Origin: Lederbergia graminis
Lineage (GTDB): Bacteria; Bacillota; Bacilli; Bacillales; Bacillaceae_C
Assembly (NCBI RefSeq): GCF_042655485.1
Contig: NZ_JBHSMC010000014.1
Location: forward strand, 62,001-126,000
Direction of reading: 5' to 3'
Length of the DNA: 64,000 nucleotides
Both the position numbers and the translations under genes were made by a program. The notes below the pieces were generated by a model. That model was not told where the DNA came from. It worked only from the letters and a program-made list of their open reading frames with translations, and searched no databases. Shown here piece by piece: positions 1-8,621 of this stretch. Positions within the stretch are counted from its first letter, which is position 1. Each line of letters begins with the position of its first letter.

Positions 1-284
1 TTAATACCAATATCTCTTAGTGTTTTAAAAAATTCACCAGCACCATCTTCATCGCCTTCGTGTGTTACCATATTTGCTGCTACATATACTTTAGCATGAT
101 GTTTTTTGGCAAATGCTACTCCTTCACGCATCTCATCGAACGTAAAATTGCCAGCGCGGCTTCGTAGTCCGTATTGATTACCACCAATATAAACAGCATC
201 TGCACCATAGATTATTGCGGTTTTTAATTTTTCTAGTGTTCCTGCAGGAGCTAAAACTTCTGGTTTTTTCATTATCTTCCTCAT
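1..284 (-). CDS. trhP2: TrhP2/YrrO-type U32 peptidase-family protein, N-terminal part only
   Basis: The minus strand reads into the window edge, so only the first ~94 residues are present. They begin MRKIMKKPEVLAPAGTLEKL and include GADAVYIGG and YGLRSRAGNFT, the N-terminal signature of peptidase U32 proteins. In B. subtilis the yrrN-yrrO pair (TrhP1/TrhP2) is needed for prephenate-dependent hydroxylation of tRNA U34 to ho5U; this role is by family. The start at 284 is chosen because AGGGG lies 6-7 bases before it; the ATG at 272, preceded by AGGAAG, is an alternative. The gene follows trhP1 after 13 bases, so the two form one operon. Confidence 0.85.
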   Translation of the reverse strand, partial: MRKIMKKPEVLAPAGTLEKLKTAIIYGADAVYIGGNQYGLRSRAGNFTFDEMREGVAFAKKHHAKVYVAANMVTHEGDEDGAGEFFKTLRDIGI

Positions 285-297
285 TATTATCCCCTCA

Positions 298-1209
298 CTA
301 TTGAACATCCTCTGGATTCTTTAAGAAAAACCCTTCGTCCAACGATCTTTCCTTTGGATGAAGAGTGATAAGTCGATCGTTTAAACGCTGCATGAAGTCT
401 GTTGACCACTTGCCATTCTGTATAGCTTGTTTTGCTTGTACAAAAAGTTCAGCAATTTCAACAAACGCTTCTCCACGAGTAAAAATTCCATCGAGCTTCC
501 ATTGTGTGATCCCAGCTTCTGTTAAATCCGTTAAGTGTGGCATAAGATTTATATCATTTGTTGCAAATATATGCGTTCCATTCATATCTTCATAAATAGA
601 ATAGTGTGTGTCTGGTTGCTTAGGTTCTGATATAAAGAGACTTTTTGATGGTTCTTCTGTTTTTGTGAAATTAAAATAATTTTTCACGAGCGGCCGTTTT
701 GAATGATGGATACAAGTAGCACCATATACTAATATTTCAACAGGAACTGTCACTTGTGCTCCGATTGCTTTTAATTCCTCAAATGTAATTTCTCTTGCTA
801 GAACAGCACCGAGGGCTCCACGTTTTGCCCAAAAGTTCACCTGTTTTGCACTTGTAACCAATGTATGCCCATCATAAATGTATGGAATTTTTAGATGGTA
901 TTTTTGAAGTAAATGAATAACCCCAGGGTCGCCAACCGTAATTTCGTCAACTCCTATTTCCTGTAAAAAATGCAGGTATGGAACAACTTTTTCAATCCTA
1001 TCGTTATGTATTAATCCATTCACTGCCACACAAACGCGTTTATTTTGTTCATGTGCAAAATCAGTAATTGCGATTATTTCTTCCCGCGAAAATGATGTAG
1101 GCAGCCTCAAACCAAATTCATCTTCCCCAATATATAAAGTATCAACACCGGCCATGACCAAAGCCTTCGCTTGCTCAACCGACTCAGCAGTCACAATCAA
1201 CTCAACCAT
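298..1209 (-). CDS. trhP1: TrhP1/YrrN-type U32 peptidase-family protein (tRNA ho5U34 synthesis)
   Basis: This 303-residue protein has the U32 TIM-barrel start (LIVTAESVEQAKALVMAGVDTLYIG). It carries GATCIHHSKRPLVKNYF where TrhP2-type paralogs have a Cys-rich SGRC motif, as expected of the shorter YrrN-type partner. By family it works with TrhP2 in forming 5-hydroxyuridine at tRNA position 34. GGAGG lies 8 bases upstream of the ATG at 1209. The partner gene follows 13 bases downstream on the same strand. Three GGTGCC-type palindromes stand 20-110 bases upstream of the start. Confidence 0.88.
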   Translation of the reverse strand: MVELIVTAESVEQAKALVMAGVDTLYIGEDEFGLRLPTSFSREEIIAITDFAHEQNKRVCVAVNGLIHNDRIEKVVPYLHFLQEIGVDEITVGDPGVIHLLQKYHLKIPYIYDGHTLVTSAKQVNFWAKRGALGAVLAREITFEELKAIGAQVTVPVEILVYGATCIHHSKRPLVKNYFNFTKTEEPSKSLFISEPKQPDTHYSIYEDMNGTHIFATNDINLMPHLTDLTEAGITQWKLDGIFTRGEAFVEIAELFVQAKQAIQNGKWSTDFMQRLNDRLITLHPKERSLDEGFFLKNPEDVQ

Positions 1210-1229
1210 TCCAATACCTCCTCAATCAT

Positions 1230-1321
1230 GGTGCCAGGCACCCGAACAACTCCAATACAATTCAGAATATTTCTGGTGCCAGGCACCAAAACAATTCGGA
1301 ATATTCTAGGTGCCTGGCACA
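1230..1321. repeat. Cluster of three GGTGCC-N-GGCACC palindromes
   Basis: Three copies of the 13-bp palindrome lie at 1230-1242, 1275-1287 and 1309-1321 (the last ends GGCACA). They are separated by variants of the (G)AACAATTC / GAATATTC spacer seen with the other copies in this window. This is the only cluster here that lies upstream of a gene start (trhP1) rather than past a gene end. Confidence 0.85.
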
Positions 1322-1727
1322 CAGGTTTAAGCTATCATAATTTGTGTTTTTTTAATGTGATTTTTGTCACTTGTAGTGGGTTGGATTGGTAGGACTTGTT
1401 ATGGGTATAAGCATAGTAAAAGGCCATATTGAATATTCAATATGGCGGTTGGGATAAGATGGTTTTTGCAAAATGATGCTTGTTGAATTTTTTTCCTCAT
1501 GGGTGTTCATTGGCAAGCTTTCTCCCTACTAAATGAATAGAGGAAATTGCTTATATTGTCATAATGATGATTAATATTCATTTGAAATGGTATAAATTAA
1601 ACAACAATACTCTACTGAAGTTATGTAATAATATATTTTTTTACAATTATTATCTAGAATTACAACGTGCTAAACAGTATACTCTAAAATTGAACAGAGT
1701 TTTTATATAAGAGATTGGAGAGATTTG
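1322..1727. other. Gene-free stretch before terC with one perfect inverted repeat
   Basis: About 400 bases without a credible ORF. A perfect 24-bp inverted repeat (GCCATATTGAAT and its complement) lies at 1423-1446, with no T-run typical of a terminator. No yybP-ykoY-type manganese riboswitch motif could be recognised upstream of the TerC gene. The rest is AT-rich and I see nothing else in it. Confidence 0.5.
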
Positions 1728-2495
1728 ATGGATTCAATTTTGCTCGAATATGGTTGGGCATTGTTGATATTAATTGGACTAGAAGGATTATTATCAGCAG
1801 ACAATGCCCTTGTCTTAGCAGTCATCGCAAAACATTTACCAGAAGATCAGAAAAAGAAAGCGATTAATTACGGGATTATGATGGCTTTTGCTTTTAGATT
1901 CATCGCTCTTTTTGCAATTTCTTTCATTGCAAATGTTTGGCAGATACAAGCGATAGGAGCTGCATATTTACTTTACCTTGGATTAAAGCACATTATTCAA
2001 GGACGATTAGGTAAAGGAAAAGAGAAGCCTCATGAAGAAGAAGAAAAAGAAGCTGCTGGTAAAGGTTTTTGGCCTACAGTAGGTAAAATCGCATTAGCTG
2101 ACCTTGCTTTTGCAATTGACTCCATATTAGCTGCGGTTGCTCTTGCACTAGGTCTACCAGACTCACCACTAGGCGATTTTGGTGGCATGGATGGTGGTAA
2201 ATTTATCGTTGTGCTCTTAGGCGGAGTTGCAGGTCTTATCTTAATAAAATTTGCTGCAACTTGGTTTGTACAGCTACTTGCAAAACGACCAGCATTGGAA
2301 ACAACTGCTTATGCAATTGTTGCCTGGGTAGGAGTAAAACTAGCAGTAATTACTCTTGCCCATGAGGATATTGCTGTCTTGGATCATGATTTTCCTCATG
2401 GTACTACTTGGACATTAATCTTTTACGGTGTATTGGTAGCTATCGCATTATTAGGTTGGTTTGCACCTAGCAATAAAAAGAATGCTATTGACTAG
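1728..2495 (+). CDS. TerC-family membrane protein (YceF/YkoY-like metal exporter)
   Basis: This 255-residue integral membrane protein has the TerC signatures LEGLLSADNALVLAVI near the N terminus and ALADLAFAIDSILAAVALA mid-protein, whose acidic residues are the likely metal ligands. About seven hydrophobic segments are visible, with a Lys/Glu-rich cytoplasmic loop around residues 98-112. B. subtilis members (YceF, YkoY) are linked to Mn2+ export that metallates secreted enzymes. The ATG at 1728 is preferred over the TTG one codon earlier because GGAGAG lies 5 bases upstream. The 3' end overlaps the convergent membrane gene by 11 bases. Confidence 0.88.
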   Translation: MDSILLEYGWALLILIGLEGLLSADNALVLAVIAKHLPEDQKKKAINYGIMMAFAFRFIALFAISFIANVWQIQAIGAAYLLYLGLKHIIQGRLGKGKEKPHEEEEKEAAGKGFWPTVGKIALADLAFAIDSILAAVALALGLPDSPLGDFGGMDGGKFIVVLLGGVAGLILIKFAATWFVQLLAKRPALETTAYAIVAWVGVKLAVITLAHEDIAVLDHDFPHGTTWTLIFYGVLVAIALLGWFAPSNKKNAID

Positions 2496-3330
2496 GAACT
2501 TGCAGTAAAAGTTTGTTCATGTATTTTAGTATAAATAATTCGATTACTTGGATGCCAAAAATTAAGCCGAGAACCCAGCTGTTAGACAGCTTAAGTATGC
2601 CGATGTGATAAAACCAATAGTTAATACAAAATAGGCTAAAAATGAACAGGGCCTGCCAAAACCAATGGACCCTTTTAACAACGAGTAAACTATAAATAAT
2701 CGAATCGATGAAAAAGTATAAAGTGATGAAAGCAAAATGTCCTCTTATTGGATCTTCAAACCAATTAACATTGAAAATAAACAGTTCGAACAATGCAGCT
2801 AAGTAAAAAGTCAATGTGCCTTGGATGGCAACATTAGTGAAATAAAGTATGGAAAAACGTAGTTGAAACCAGTCAAGATGGTTTTGAATCAAACGCCATA
2901 TCCATTTGCCAAGATAGAAGTTGATCAACAAGCCAATAGAGGTATAGATTGTTTTCCACCAAAAATGTTGATATATATCAAGATGTAAAAATAACTCTTC
3001 TATACATGCAAAACCAAGGATGATGAATATAATCCACCAAAAACCTAAGTTGAATACTGCTATCAATACCGCAACAGATGGTACAATGAATCCATTTGAT
3101 ATATTTGCGCCGAGAATATTGTCAAAGTAGTTGTTACTAAATATTTCTGGATAATACTCATAACTTTTGAAAATAACCAAAATCACATACTCGAACAAAA
3201 AAATTAATCCAATGATGCATAGGAAAAATGGGACAACCCTTTTATTGGAAGCTTTTACCCATGAAATGATAAAGATTATGATGCTAATAACCACGAGCGC
3301 AAGGAATGGAAGAAAGTTCGGAATAACCAT
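2485..3330 (-). CDS. Polytopic membrane protein of unknown function
   Basis: This 281-residue protein is made almost entirely of hydrophobic, Trp/Phe-rich segments (about eight predicted membrane helices). It has a short charged linker (SWVKASNKR, residues 23-31) after the first helix and a basic C-terminal tail. I recognise no catalytic or transport motif. AAAGGGTGA lies directly before the ATG at 3330, which is rather close. The gene is convergent with terC and overlaps it by 11 bases, so the two mRNAs are complementary at their ends. Confidence 0.75.
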   Translation of the reverse strand: MVIPNFLPFLALVVISIIIFIISWVKASNKRVVPFFLCIIGLIFLFEYVILVIFKSYEYYPEIFSNNYFDNILGANISNGFIVPSVAVLIAVFNLGFWWIIFIILGFACIEELFLHLDIYQHFWWKTIYTSIGLLINFYLGKWIWRLIQNHLDWFQLRFSILYFTNVAIQGTLTFYLAALFELFIFNVNWFEDPIRGHFAFITLYFFIDSIIYSLLVVKRVHWFWQALFIFSLFCINYWFYHIGILKLSNSWVLGLIFGIQVIELFILKYMNKLLLQVPSQ

Positions 3331-3401
3331 TCACCCTTTCAATTCATAAGGTAAATTTTCCTTGTATATGTAATATGTACAAAAAATATACTGTTTATGT
3401 A

Positions 3402-3434
3402 GAATAGTGTGGGTGCCAGGCACCCACACTATTC
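3402..3434. repeat. 33-bp perfect palindrome with GGTGCC-A-GGCACC core
   Basis: The 16-base arm (GAATAGTGTGGGTGCC) is followed by one A and its exact complement. It begins immediately after the stop codon of the minus-strand aldo/keto reductase, so the mRNA would end in a 16-bp hairpin. There is no immediate U-run. Confidence 0.9.
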
Positions 3435-4277
3435 TTAATATTCTTCATATGTGGCCGGGTTTTGGTTGTTTATTCTTCCTTCTATACGTGTTAATTCATT
3501 TATTTGATGCATTTCATTTTCATCTAGTGCAAAATCAAAAATTGATATATTTTCAAGTTGTCTAGAAGGAGTCGCTGATTTTGGTATGGATACTGCTCCA
3601 AGCTGGTAATGCCAACGCAAAACAACTTGTGTTACTGTTTTATGATGTCGTTCAGCTATCCCTTGAATTATCTCATTTTCGAGAATGGCATTTGCTCTAG
3701 CTAATGGACTCCATGATTGTGTGACGATATTATTTTCTTGATGCCATTTTCTTTGTTGTTCTTGATTAAAGAATGGGTGTAATTCTATTTGATTGATGCT
3801 AGGCATTACCCCTGTTTCTTTCTCTAAGCGTTCCAGATGTTCCGGTAAGAAATTGCTAACACCAATGGAACGAATCAATCCCCATTTCCTCGCATCAATC
3901 AATGCTTGCCATGCCTCCACATAAAGATCTTGCTTTGGATTTGGCCAATGAATAATGTATAAATCATAATAATCTAGATTTGCACGGTATAAGGACTCTT
4001 GGATGGTTGTCACTGCTTTATCATAGGAATGATACCGTCCTGGTAACTTGGAAGTAATCGTTAATTGATCTCGTGGAATTGAACTCCTTCGTATCGCCTC
4101 ACCAACAGTTCCTTCATTTTCATAATTGTAAGCTGAGTCAATTAAACGATAACCGATATCAATGGCATGTTTAATAGCAGTAGCTCCCGCATTTCCCTTC
4201 ATGCTATATGTTCCTAGCCCTATCGCTGGTATAGTATAGCCGTCATTAAGGGTCATTTCTGGAATAGATGTATTCAT
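3435..4277 (-). CDS. Aldo/keto reductase (AKR5-type, 2,5-diketogluconate reductase-like)
   Basis: An NADPH-dependent carbonyl reductase of about 280 residues. The AKR tetrad is visible: Asp and Tyr in IDSAYNYENEGTVG, Lys in ITSKLPG and His in YIIHWPNP. The NADPH-binding end has IPKSATPSRQLENI. The first ATG (4298) has no SD. AGAGGAG stands 11 bases before the ATG at 4277 (8 before an in-frame TTG at 4280), so I use 4277. The substrate is unknown. Its stop is abutted by a 33-bp palindrome of the repeat family. Confidence 0.88.
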   Translation of the reverse strand: MNTSIPEMTLNDGYTIPAIGLGTYSMKGNAGATAIKHAIDIGYRLIDSAYNYENEGTVGEAIRRSSIPRDQLTITSKLPGRYHSYDKAVTTIQESLYRANLDYYDLYIIHWPNPKQDLYVEAWQALIDARKWGLIRSIGVSNFLPEHLERLEKETGVMPSINQIELHPFFNQEQQRKWHQENNIVTQSWSPLARANAILENEIIQGIAERHHKTVTQVVLRWHYQLGAVSIPKSATPSRQLENISIFDFALDENEMHQINELTRIEGRINNQNPATYEEY

Positions 4278-4435
4278 CAACAAAATCACTCCTCTCATTT
4301 ACTAAAAGGTTACCATAAATAGGAACTAACTTCCTGAATCATGCTGTTAGTGAAATTAAGAAAAACTTAATAATTATATTTGATTCTGTTAATATTACCC
4401 TATCATAATAGTACCTGGCTAAATGTGAGAGGGTA

Positions 4436-5539
4436 GTGATAGATGTGTCTATAAAAAAACGACTGCTGATGTCTAATATCGCCATGATCGTAATACCCGT
4501 AATAGCATTTTTTTTCATCGAAATAATTATGGGTTATTTGCTATTCGTTGCTTTTAATGGTGATACAGAAGGAGAACATTTTGAACTGTTTTTGCGCCTA
4601 AGGTTTATTGGGATGCTAGTTGTATTAGTTATAACGAATGGTTTATTAACATATTTCGTAGCAAGGAGTATCATTAAGCCGATTCAACAATTATCAGAGG
4701 CAGCGAATAAAATATCAGAGGGAAATTTGAACTTTGAGCTTACTGTAAAAGGGAAGGATGAAATTAGCCAATTAGCTCTTATGTTTGAAACGATGCGAAA
4801 AAGGCTAAAGCAGACGGAAGAACTGAATCAACAATATGAAAATAATCGGAAAGAGTTAATAACGAGTATTTCTCATGATTTAAAAACCCCTATTACTTCC
4901 ATAAAAGGATATGTAGATGGTATTAGGGATGGCGTTGCAAATACCCCAGAAAAAATGGAGAAGTATATGGATACTATTTATTCCAAAGCAAATACCCTCG
5001 ATCATATGATTGAAGAACTATTTATGTATTCAAAGCTAGATTTGAAAAAAGTACCTTTTCACTTTGAAAATATGGATTTGAGGTCGTATTTAGAGGATTT
5101 TATGGAGGAACTCCGTTTTGACATGGAAGACAAAGGTGGATCCGTCCATTTTCATGTGGAGGAAGATAAAAAGTACATCATAAAAGCGGATCGAGATAAA
5201 ATAAATCGGGTGATTACTAATATAATTGAAAATAGTTTAAAATACATGAACAAAGATAGACCAGAAATTAACATTTTTCTAAAATCAGAGCAAAATTTTG
5301 TCAAAGTGCAAATAAAAGATAATGGAAGTGGCATTGATCAACAATCCATCTCTCGTATTTTTGAACAATTTTACCGTACAGATAATTCTAGGAATTCATC
5401 AACAGGTGGAAGTGGAATTGGTTTAGCTATTGTAAAACAAATTATGGAGGGACATAACGGTGAAGTGTGGGCTGAAAGTGAAGAGGGAATAGGTACGAGT
5501 GTGTTTTTTACACTTCCTAAAGCAGGTGAAAATGAATGA
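4436..5539 (+). CDS. Sensor histidine kinase of an OmpR-type two-component system
   Basis: This 367-residue kinase has two membrane helices (about 10-40 and 55-78) around a very short ~15-residue extracellular loop. A HAMP linker (ARSIIKPIQQLSEAANKISEG) follows. The HisKA box is SISHDLKTPITSIKGY with phospho-acceptor His147. The ATPase N, F and G boxes are IIENSLKYM, FEQFYRTD and GSGIGLAIVKQIMEGH. The tiny sensor loop suggests sensing in the membrane or through a partner. The GTG start at 4436 is tentative because GAGAGGG lies only 2-3 bases upstream. It overlaps the regulator gene by 4 bases (ATGA). Confidence 0.9.
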   Translation: MIDVSIKKRLLMSNIAMIVIPVIAFFFIEIIMGYLLFVAFNGDTEGEHFELFLRLRFIGMLVVLVITNGLLTYFVARSIIKPIQQLSEAANKISEGNLNFELTVKGKDEISQLALMFETMRKRLKQTEELNQQYENNRKELITSISHDLKTPITSIKGYVDGIRDGVANTPEKMEKYMDTIYSKANTLDHMIEELFMYSKLDLKKVPFHFENMDLRSYLEDFMEELRFDMEDKGGSVHFHVEEDKKYIIKADRDKINRVITNIIENSLKYMNKDRPEINIFLKSEQNFVKVQIKDNGSGIDQQSISRIFEQFYRTDNSRNSSTGGSGIGLAIVKQIMEGHNGEVWAESEEGIGTSVFFTLPKAGENE

Positions 5540-6219
5540 AGAAAATATTAATCATTGAAGATGAAGAAAGTATTGCTGAATTAGAAAGGGATTATCTTGA
5601 AGTAAATGGCTTTGAAAGTGATATTGTTACGACAGGAGAACAAGGGCTTCAAAAAGCTATTACTCAGGAATATGATTTAATATTACTTGATTTAATGTTA
5701 CCAGGAATTGATGGATTTGAAATTTGCAAACAGATACGGAAAGTAAAAGATATTCCGATTTTAATGGTAACAGCAAGAAAAGAAGATATTGATATCATTA
5801 GAGGATTTGATCGTGGTGCAGATGATTATATTGAAAAACCATTTAATCCGAATGAACTAGTAGCTCGTGTAAAGGCACACTTGGCAAGGTATGAACGACT
5901 AGTCAATCGAAATCAGCCAAAGCAGGAAATTCAAGTAAAAGGATTGTGTATTGATCAGGAGTCAAGGAGAGTATTTTTAAATGGTGAAGAAAAAATTCTA
6001 ACAGCAAAGGAGTTTGATTTATTAACCTTCTTAGCATTACATCCAAATAAAGTCTTTAGTAAAGAACATTTATTTGAACGAATATGGGGAATTGATTCGA
6101 TAGGAGATATAACGACTGTAACTGTCCATATTCGAAAAATTAGAGAGAAAATAGAACAAGATCCCTCCAAACCTGAATTTATCGAAACAATATGGGGTGT
6201 TGGTTACCGCTTTAAATAA
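5536..6219 (+). CDS. OmpR/PhoB-family response regulator
   Basis: A 227-residue regulator. The receiver domain holds IEDEES, phospho-acceptor Asp52 in LLDLMLPG, and the conserved Lys in YIEKPF. A winged-helix domain follows (LTAKEFDLLTFLALHPNKVF ... TVTVHIRKIREK ... WGVGYRF). It is translationally coupled to the kinase upstream (ATGA overlap) and is followed at once by a terminator, so the pair forms a two-gene operon. Target genes are unknown. Confidence 0.93.
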   Translation: MKKILIIEDEESIAELERDYLEVNGFESDIVTTGEQGLQKAITQEYDLILLDLMLPGIDGFEICKQIRKVKDIPILMVTARKEDIDIIRGFDRGADDYIEKPFNPNELVARVKAHLARYERLVNRNQPKQEIQVKGLCIDQESRRVFLNGEEKILTAKEFDLLTFLALHPNKVFSKEHLFERIWGIDSIGDITTVTVHIRKIREKIEQDPSKPEFIETIWGVGYRFK

Positions 6220-6249
6220 GTCCACTTTTCGTGGGCTTTTTATTTTTTT
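6219..6249 (+). terminator. Terminator of the two-component operon
   Basis: AGTCCAC / GTGGGCT hairpin (with a G-U pair) followed by a T-rich run, starting at the last base of the regulator stop codon. The final TATTTTTTT was duplicated by the MITE insertion that follows. Confidence 0.75.
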
Positions 6250-6437
6250 GGCTCTGTTAAAGTTCATTGTTGTTAAAAACTTAGTTGATTGTAGCGGATG
6301 TACACGAGAATCCTGCGGGAACAGCACGAGCCAAAGATCCACTTGGCAAAGCGGTATTCTTTGCCAAGTTAGCTGAGGCCGTGCCCGCGGAAAGCGAGTG
6401 TACAGGAGCGAAAATCAACAACAGAGTTTAACAGAGC
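6250..6437 (+). mobile_element. MITE-like element copy 1 (188 bp) with 9-bp target duplication
   Basis: It starts GGCTCTGTTAAAG and ends TTTAACAGAGC, giving terminal inverted repeats. It contains no ORF and can fold into a long stem (GTACAC/GTGTAC, CCTGCGGG/CCCGCGG, and an inner CTTGGCAAAG/CTTTGCCAAG hairpin). The flanks TATTTTTTT (6241-6249 and 6438-6446) are a perfect 9-bp direct repeat, the mark of transposition. Copies 2 and 3 are at 19065 and 59313. The mobilising transposase is not in this window. Confidence 0.88.
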
Positions 6438-6544
6438 TATTTTTTTAGAGTTACTTAATAATTTTTTAAGAAATAGCTAAGAGGTAGTTTAGAAAGGGAG
6501 AGTAATCTATAGACAGTGATAGAGATAACAAGGAGTTGAAAAAA

Positions 6545-6958
6545 ATGAATAAGCACATGGTTTCAAAAGGAAATCAATTTGGACGAATCATATATTTTAT
6601 CTTGCTGAGTGTTTTCTTCTTAACTGTCGTGACTCAATTCTTTCTCGCTGGTTTAGCGATTTTTGTAGATCCAATCAATTGGTCAAGGCACACGACACTC
6701 ATTCATTTAGTAGGGTTTAATATTCCACTATTTTTATTATTGTTTGCATTTATAGGTAAGCTACCACGATGGGCGTACTGGAATATTTTTGGCTTACTGG
6801 TGGGGGTGTTTGGGATGTATTTTACAGCCAACATTACTGCTTCTATCCGGTGGCTAGGTGCGCTTCATCCTGTACTAGCGATTTTATTATTTATAATCTC
6901 GTATCAAGGTATAAAGAAAACAATTAAATTAATGTTTATAAAAAAGGGAGAGGAATAA
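6545..6958 (+). CDS. DUF6220-like four-helix membrane protein
   Basis: About 137 residues with four hydrophobic segments, including FLAGLAIFVDPINWSRHTTLIHLVG and LGALHPVLAILLFIISYQG. The paired His residues in helices 2 and 4 could bind a metal or heme; this is only inferred. The layout resembles DUF6220-type proteins. AAGGAG lies 9 bases before the ATG at 6545, so the TTG at 6536 is rejected. A second small membrane gene starts one base after the stop. Confidence 0.7.
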   Translation: MNKHMVSKGNQFGRIIYFILLSVFFLTVVTQFFLAGLAIFVDPINWSRHTTLIHLVGFNIPLFLLLFAFIGKLPRWAYWNIFGLLVGVFGMYFTANITASIRWLGALHPVLAILLFIISYQGIKKTIKLMFIKKGEE

Positions 6959-6959
6959 A

Positions 6960-7166
6960 ATGAGAATATTTTTAGCAATTATTATCGGTTTAATAGGTGG
7001 ATTTGTGATAGGAATAGCTTTGTCCAGTATGATTGGAATTATCGGCATGACCATATTTAATGAACCAATCGGAATTAAATATTTATCGTACTACACAGCA
7101 ATTCTCTGTGCGATTATACTACCAATTGTCGACCATAAAGGAAGAGTGAAATTTGAAAACCAATGA
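6960..7166 (+). CDS. Small two-helix membrane protein of unknown function
   Basis: 68 residues with two membrane helices, the first Gly/Ile-rich (LAIIIGLIGGFVIGIALSS), and a short charged tail (DHKGRVKFENQ). The start lies one base past the previous stop and its SD (GGGAGAGGA) is inside that gene, so the two are co-translated. No function is recognised. A 31-bp palindrome follows 4 bases after the stop. Confidence 0.7.
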   Translation: MRIFLAIIIGLIGGFVIGIALSSMIGIIGMTIFNEPIGIKYLSYYTAILCAIILPIVDHKGRVKFENQ

Positions 7167-7170
7167 TGTG

Positions 7171-7201
7171 AGTTGTGTGGGTGCCTGGCACCCACACAAC
7201 T
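7171..7201. repeat. 31-bp perfect palindrome with GGTGCC-T-GGCACC core
   Basis: The 15-base arm AGTTGTGTGGGTGCC, a central T, then the exact complement. It lies between the ends of two convergent transcription units (DUF6220 pair and GH27 gene). Its core matches the copy at 3402-3434, while the outer arms differ. Confidence 0.9.
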
Positions 7202-7217
7202 CCTAAACAATTCAGAA

Positions 7218-8492
7218 TTATAATTTAATTAGTAATGCTCCGTGTGCAGGTAGTGTTTGATTGGATAGGGTGATTTTTTCGTTTTCCCAAAGGTTTAGTA
7301 CTTCTTCTTCGAGCGGTACGATGTTACTCATTATGCTCGCATCGACTTGCTTTTCTTCATCGGATGTATTGAATATAGCAACGTACTGATCTGTTTCACT
7401 CTTTGCTTTCCAAACAACCCATGTACGATCCCGGTACACTTGACGTTGGTAATTCAGTTCCTTATACATTTTTAATACTTGTTCATTCGTTATTAATTTT
7501 AACGTCCATGGGTCTAAGTCAGTTAATTCCCCGCCGAACATTAATGGTGACTGCATGATCGTCCATAAAGACATTAAAGTAATTTGTTCGTCGTGTGTAA
7601 AACGAGTCCAGTTATCGCCACCACCACCATCAACAGCTCTAATACCAATATGTCCTAGTGGTAACATATCGCAATCTGGCCAGTTACCTGGTCGAACAAA
7701 TGGAGCCCATTTAGCTGCCCGTTCAAACATTGCGTATAAAGATCTCCAATGATCCCAGAAATCATCCGTCATCCGCCACATATTCGCATTATCTTGAAGA
7801 AAAGCACCATCTCCAATTGCAGCTGGTCCTGGCGACAAGGATAATACAATTTCTCTGCCTGTTTTATCAATTGCTTTGCGAATAGCTGCTATTTCTTTAT
7901 GGTGTGCACTTTTGTAAAGTTTTGAATCCGCAATATCATCGACCTTAATAAAGTCTACACCCCAAGAAGCATATAACTCTAATAATGAATCATAGTATAG
8001 CTGTCCTTCAGGCATATCTACATTGACACCATACATATCGGAGTTCCATGGGCAAATATTGTTCAGTGCAATATCCCGAGCTCGCTTATCTGTTCCTTTA
8101 AGGGCCGTGTTTTGATGGACTGCTTGTCTAGGAATACCTCGCATAATATGAATCCCGAATTTTAAACCTAAGCTATGAATATAGTCACCTAATTCTTTGA
8201 AGCCTTTTCCGTTAGCTGAACTAGGAAATCTGTTTTCGGCAGGAATTAACCGTGAATACTCGTCCATACAGAGTGGAACGAAAGGATGGTATCTTGTAGA
8301 ATCTGCAGTAGGCTCAGACCATTGAATATCGACAACTATATATTCCCAACCAAACTCTTTCATATTTTTTGCCATATAATCGGCGTTTCCTTTAACTTCT
8401 GCTTCTGTAACGGATGCCCCGTAACTGTCCCAACTATTCCAACCCATTGGTGGTGTTTTTGCAAAATCTAAAAATGACATATAATAATTCAT
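7218..8492 (-). CDS. GH27 alpha-galactosidase, apparently cytoplasmic
   Basis: 424 residues with the GH27 entry motif FAKTPPMGWNSWDSYG, the nucleophile Asp185 in FIKVDDIADS and the acid/base Asp in RMTDDFWD (243/244). There is no signal peptide, so it should act inside the cell on imported alpha-galactosides. A beta-sandwich tail ends the protein. AAGGA touches the ATG at 8492 and is 12 bases from the ATG at 8480, so the exact start is open. It is divergent from an AraC regulator with a shared control region. Confidence 0.9.
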   Translation of the reverse strand: MNYYMSFLDFAKTPPMGWNSWDSYGASVTEAEVKGNADYMAKNMKEFGWEYIVVDIQWSEPTADSTRYHPFVPLCMDEYSRLIPAENRFPSSANGKGFKELGDYIHSLGLKFGIHIMRGIPRQAVHQNTALKGTDKRARDIALNNICPWNSDMYGVNVDMPEGQLYYDSLLELYASWGVDFIKVDDIADSKLYKSAHHKEIAAIRKAIDKTGREIVLSLSPGPAAIGDGAFLQDNANMWRMTDDFWDHWRSLYAMFERAAKWAPFVRPGNWPDCDMLPLGHIGIRAVDGGGGDNWTRFTHDEQITLMSLWTIMQSPLMFGGELTDLDPWTLKLITNEQVLKMYKELNYQRQVYRDRTWVVWKAKSETDQYVAIFNTSDEEKQVDASIMSNIVPLEEEVLNLWENEKITLSNQTLPAHGALLIKL

Positions 8493-8511
8493 TCCTTTCT
8501 ATACTTTTCAT

Positions 8512-8591
8512 GTAAGCTACTGTCATATATTCTATATTTAATAGGAAAGTCATGTGTAAAATGAAAAATCATTAAGTAAGCATATGTCATA
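8512..8591. promoter_or_regulatory. Pair of direct repeats GTAAGC-NNN-TGTCATA between GH27 and araC-type genes
   Basis: Near-identical 16-bp sequences lie at 8512-8527 (GTAAGCTACTGTCATA) and 8576-8591 (GTAAGCATATGTCATA) in the same orientation, starts 64 bp apart. Direct-repeat half-sites are typical of AraC-family regulators, and one is divergently encoded here. Operator function is inferred. Confidence 0.5.
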
Positions 8592-8621
8592 AAAAGACGC
8601 ATTTTTTTGGAGGAGACCTTC

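Noticed and set aside
1230..1321. Palindrome cluster considered as a CRISPR-like array
   Set aside because: The units are short palindromes with variable, non-uniform spacers that are themselves repeated; no cas genes are present.
1450..1727. Possible yybP-ykoY manganese riboswitch before terC
   Set aside because: The conserved loop sequences could not be found on the plus strand; only CTCCCTACTAAAT, which is not in a matching context.
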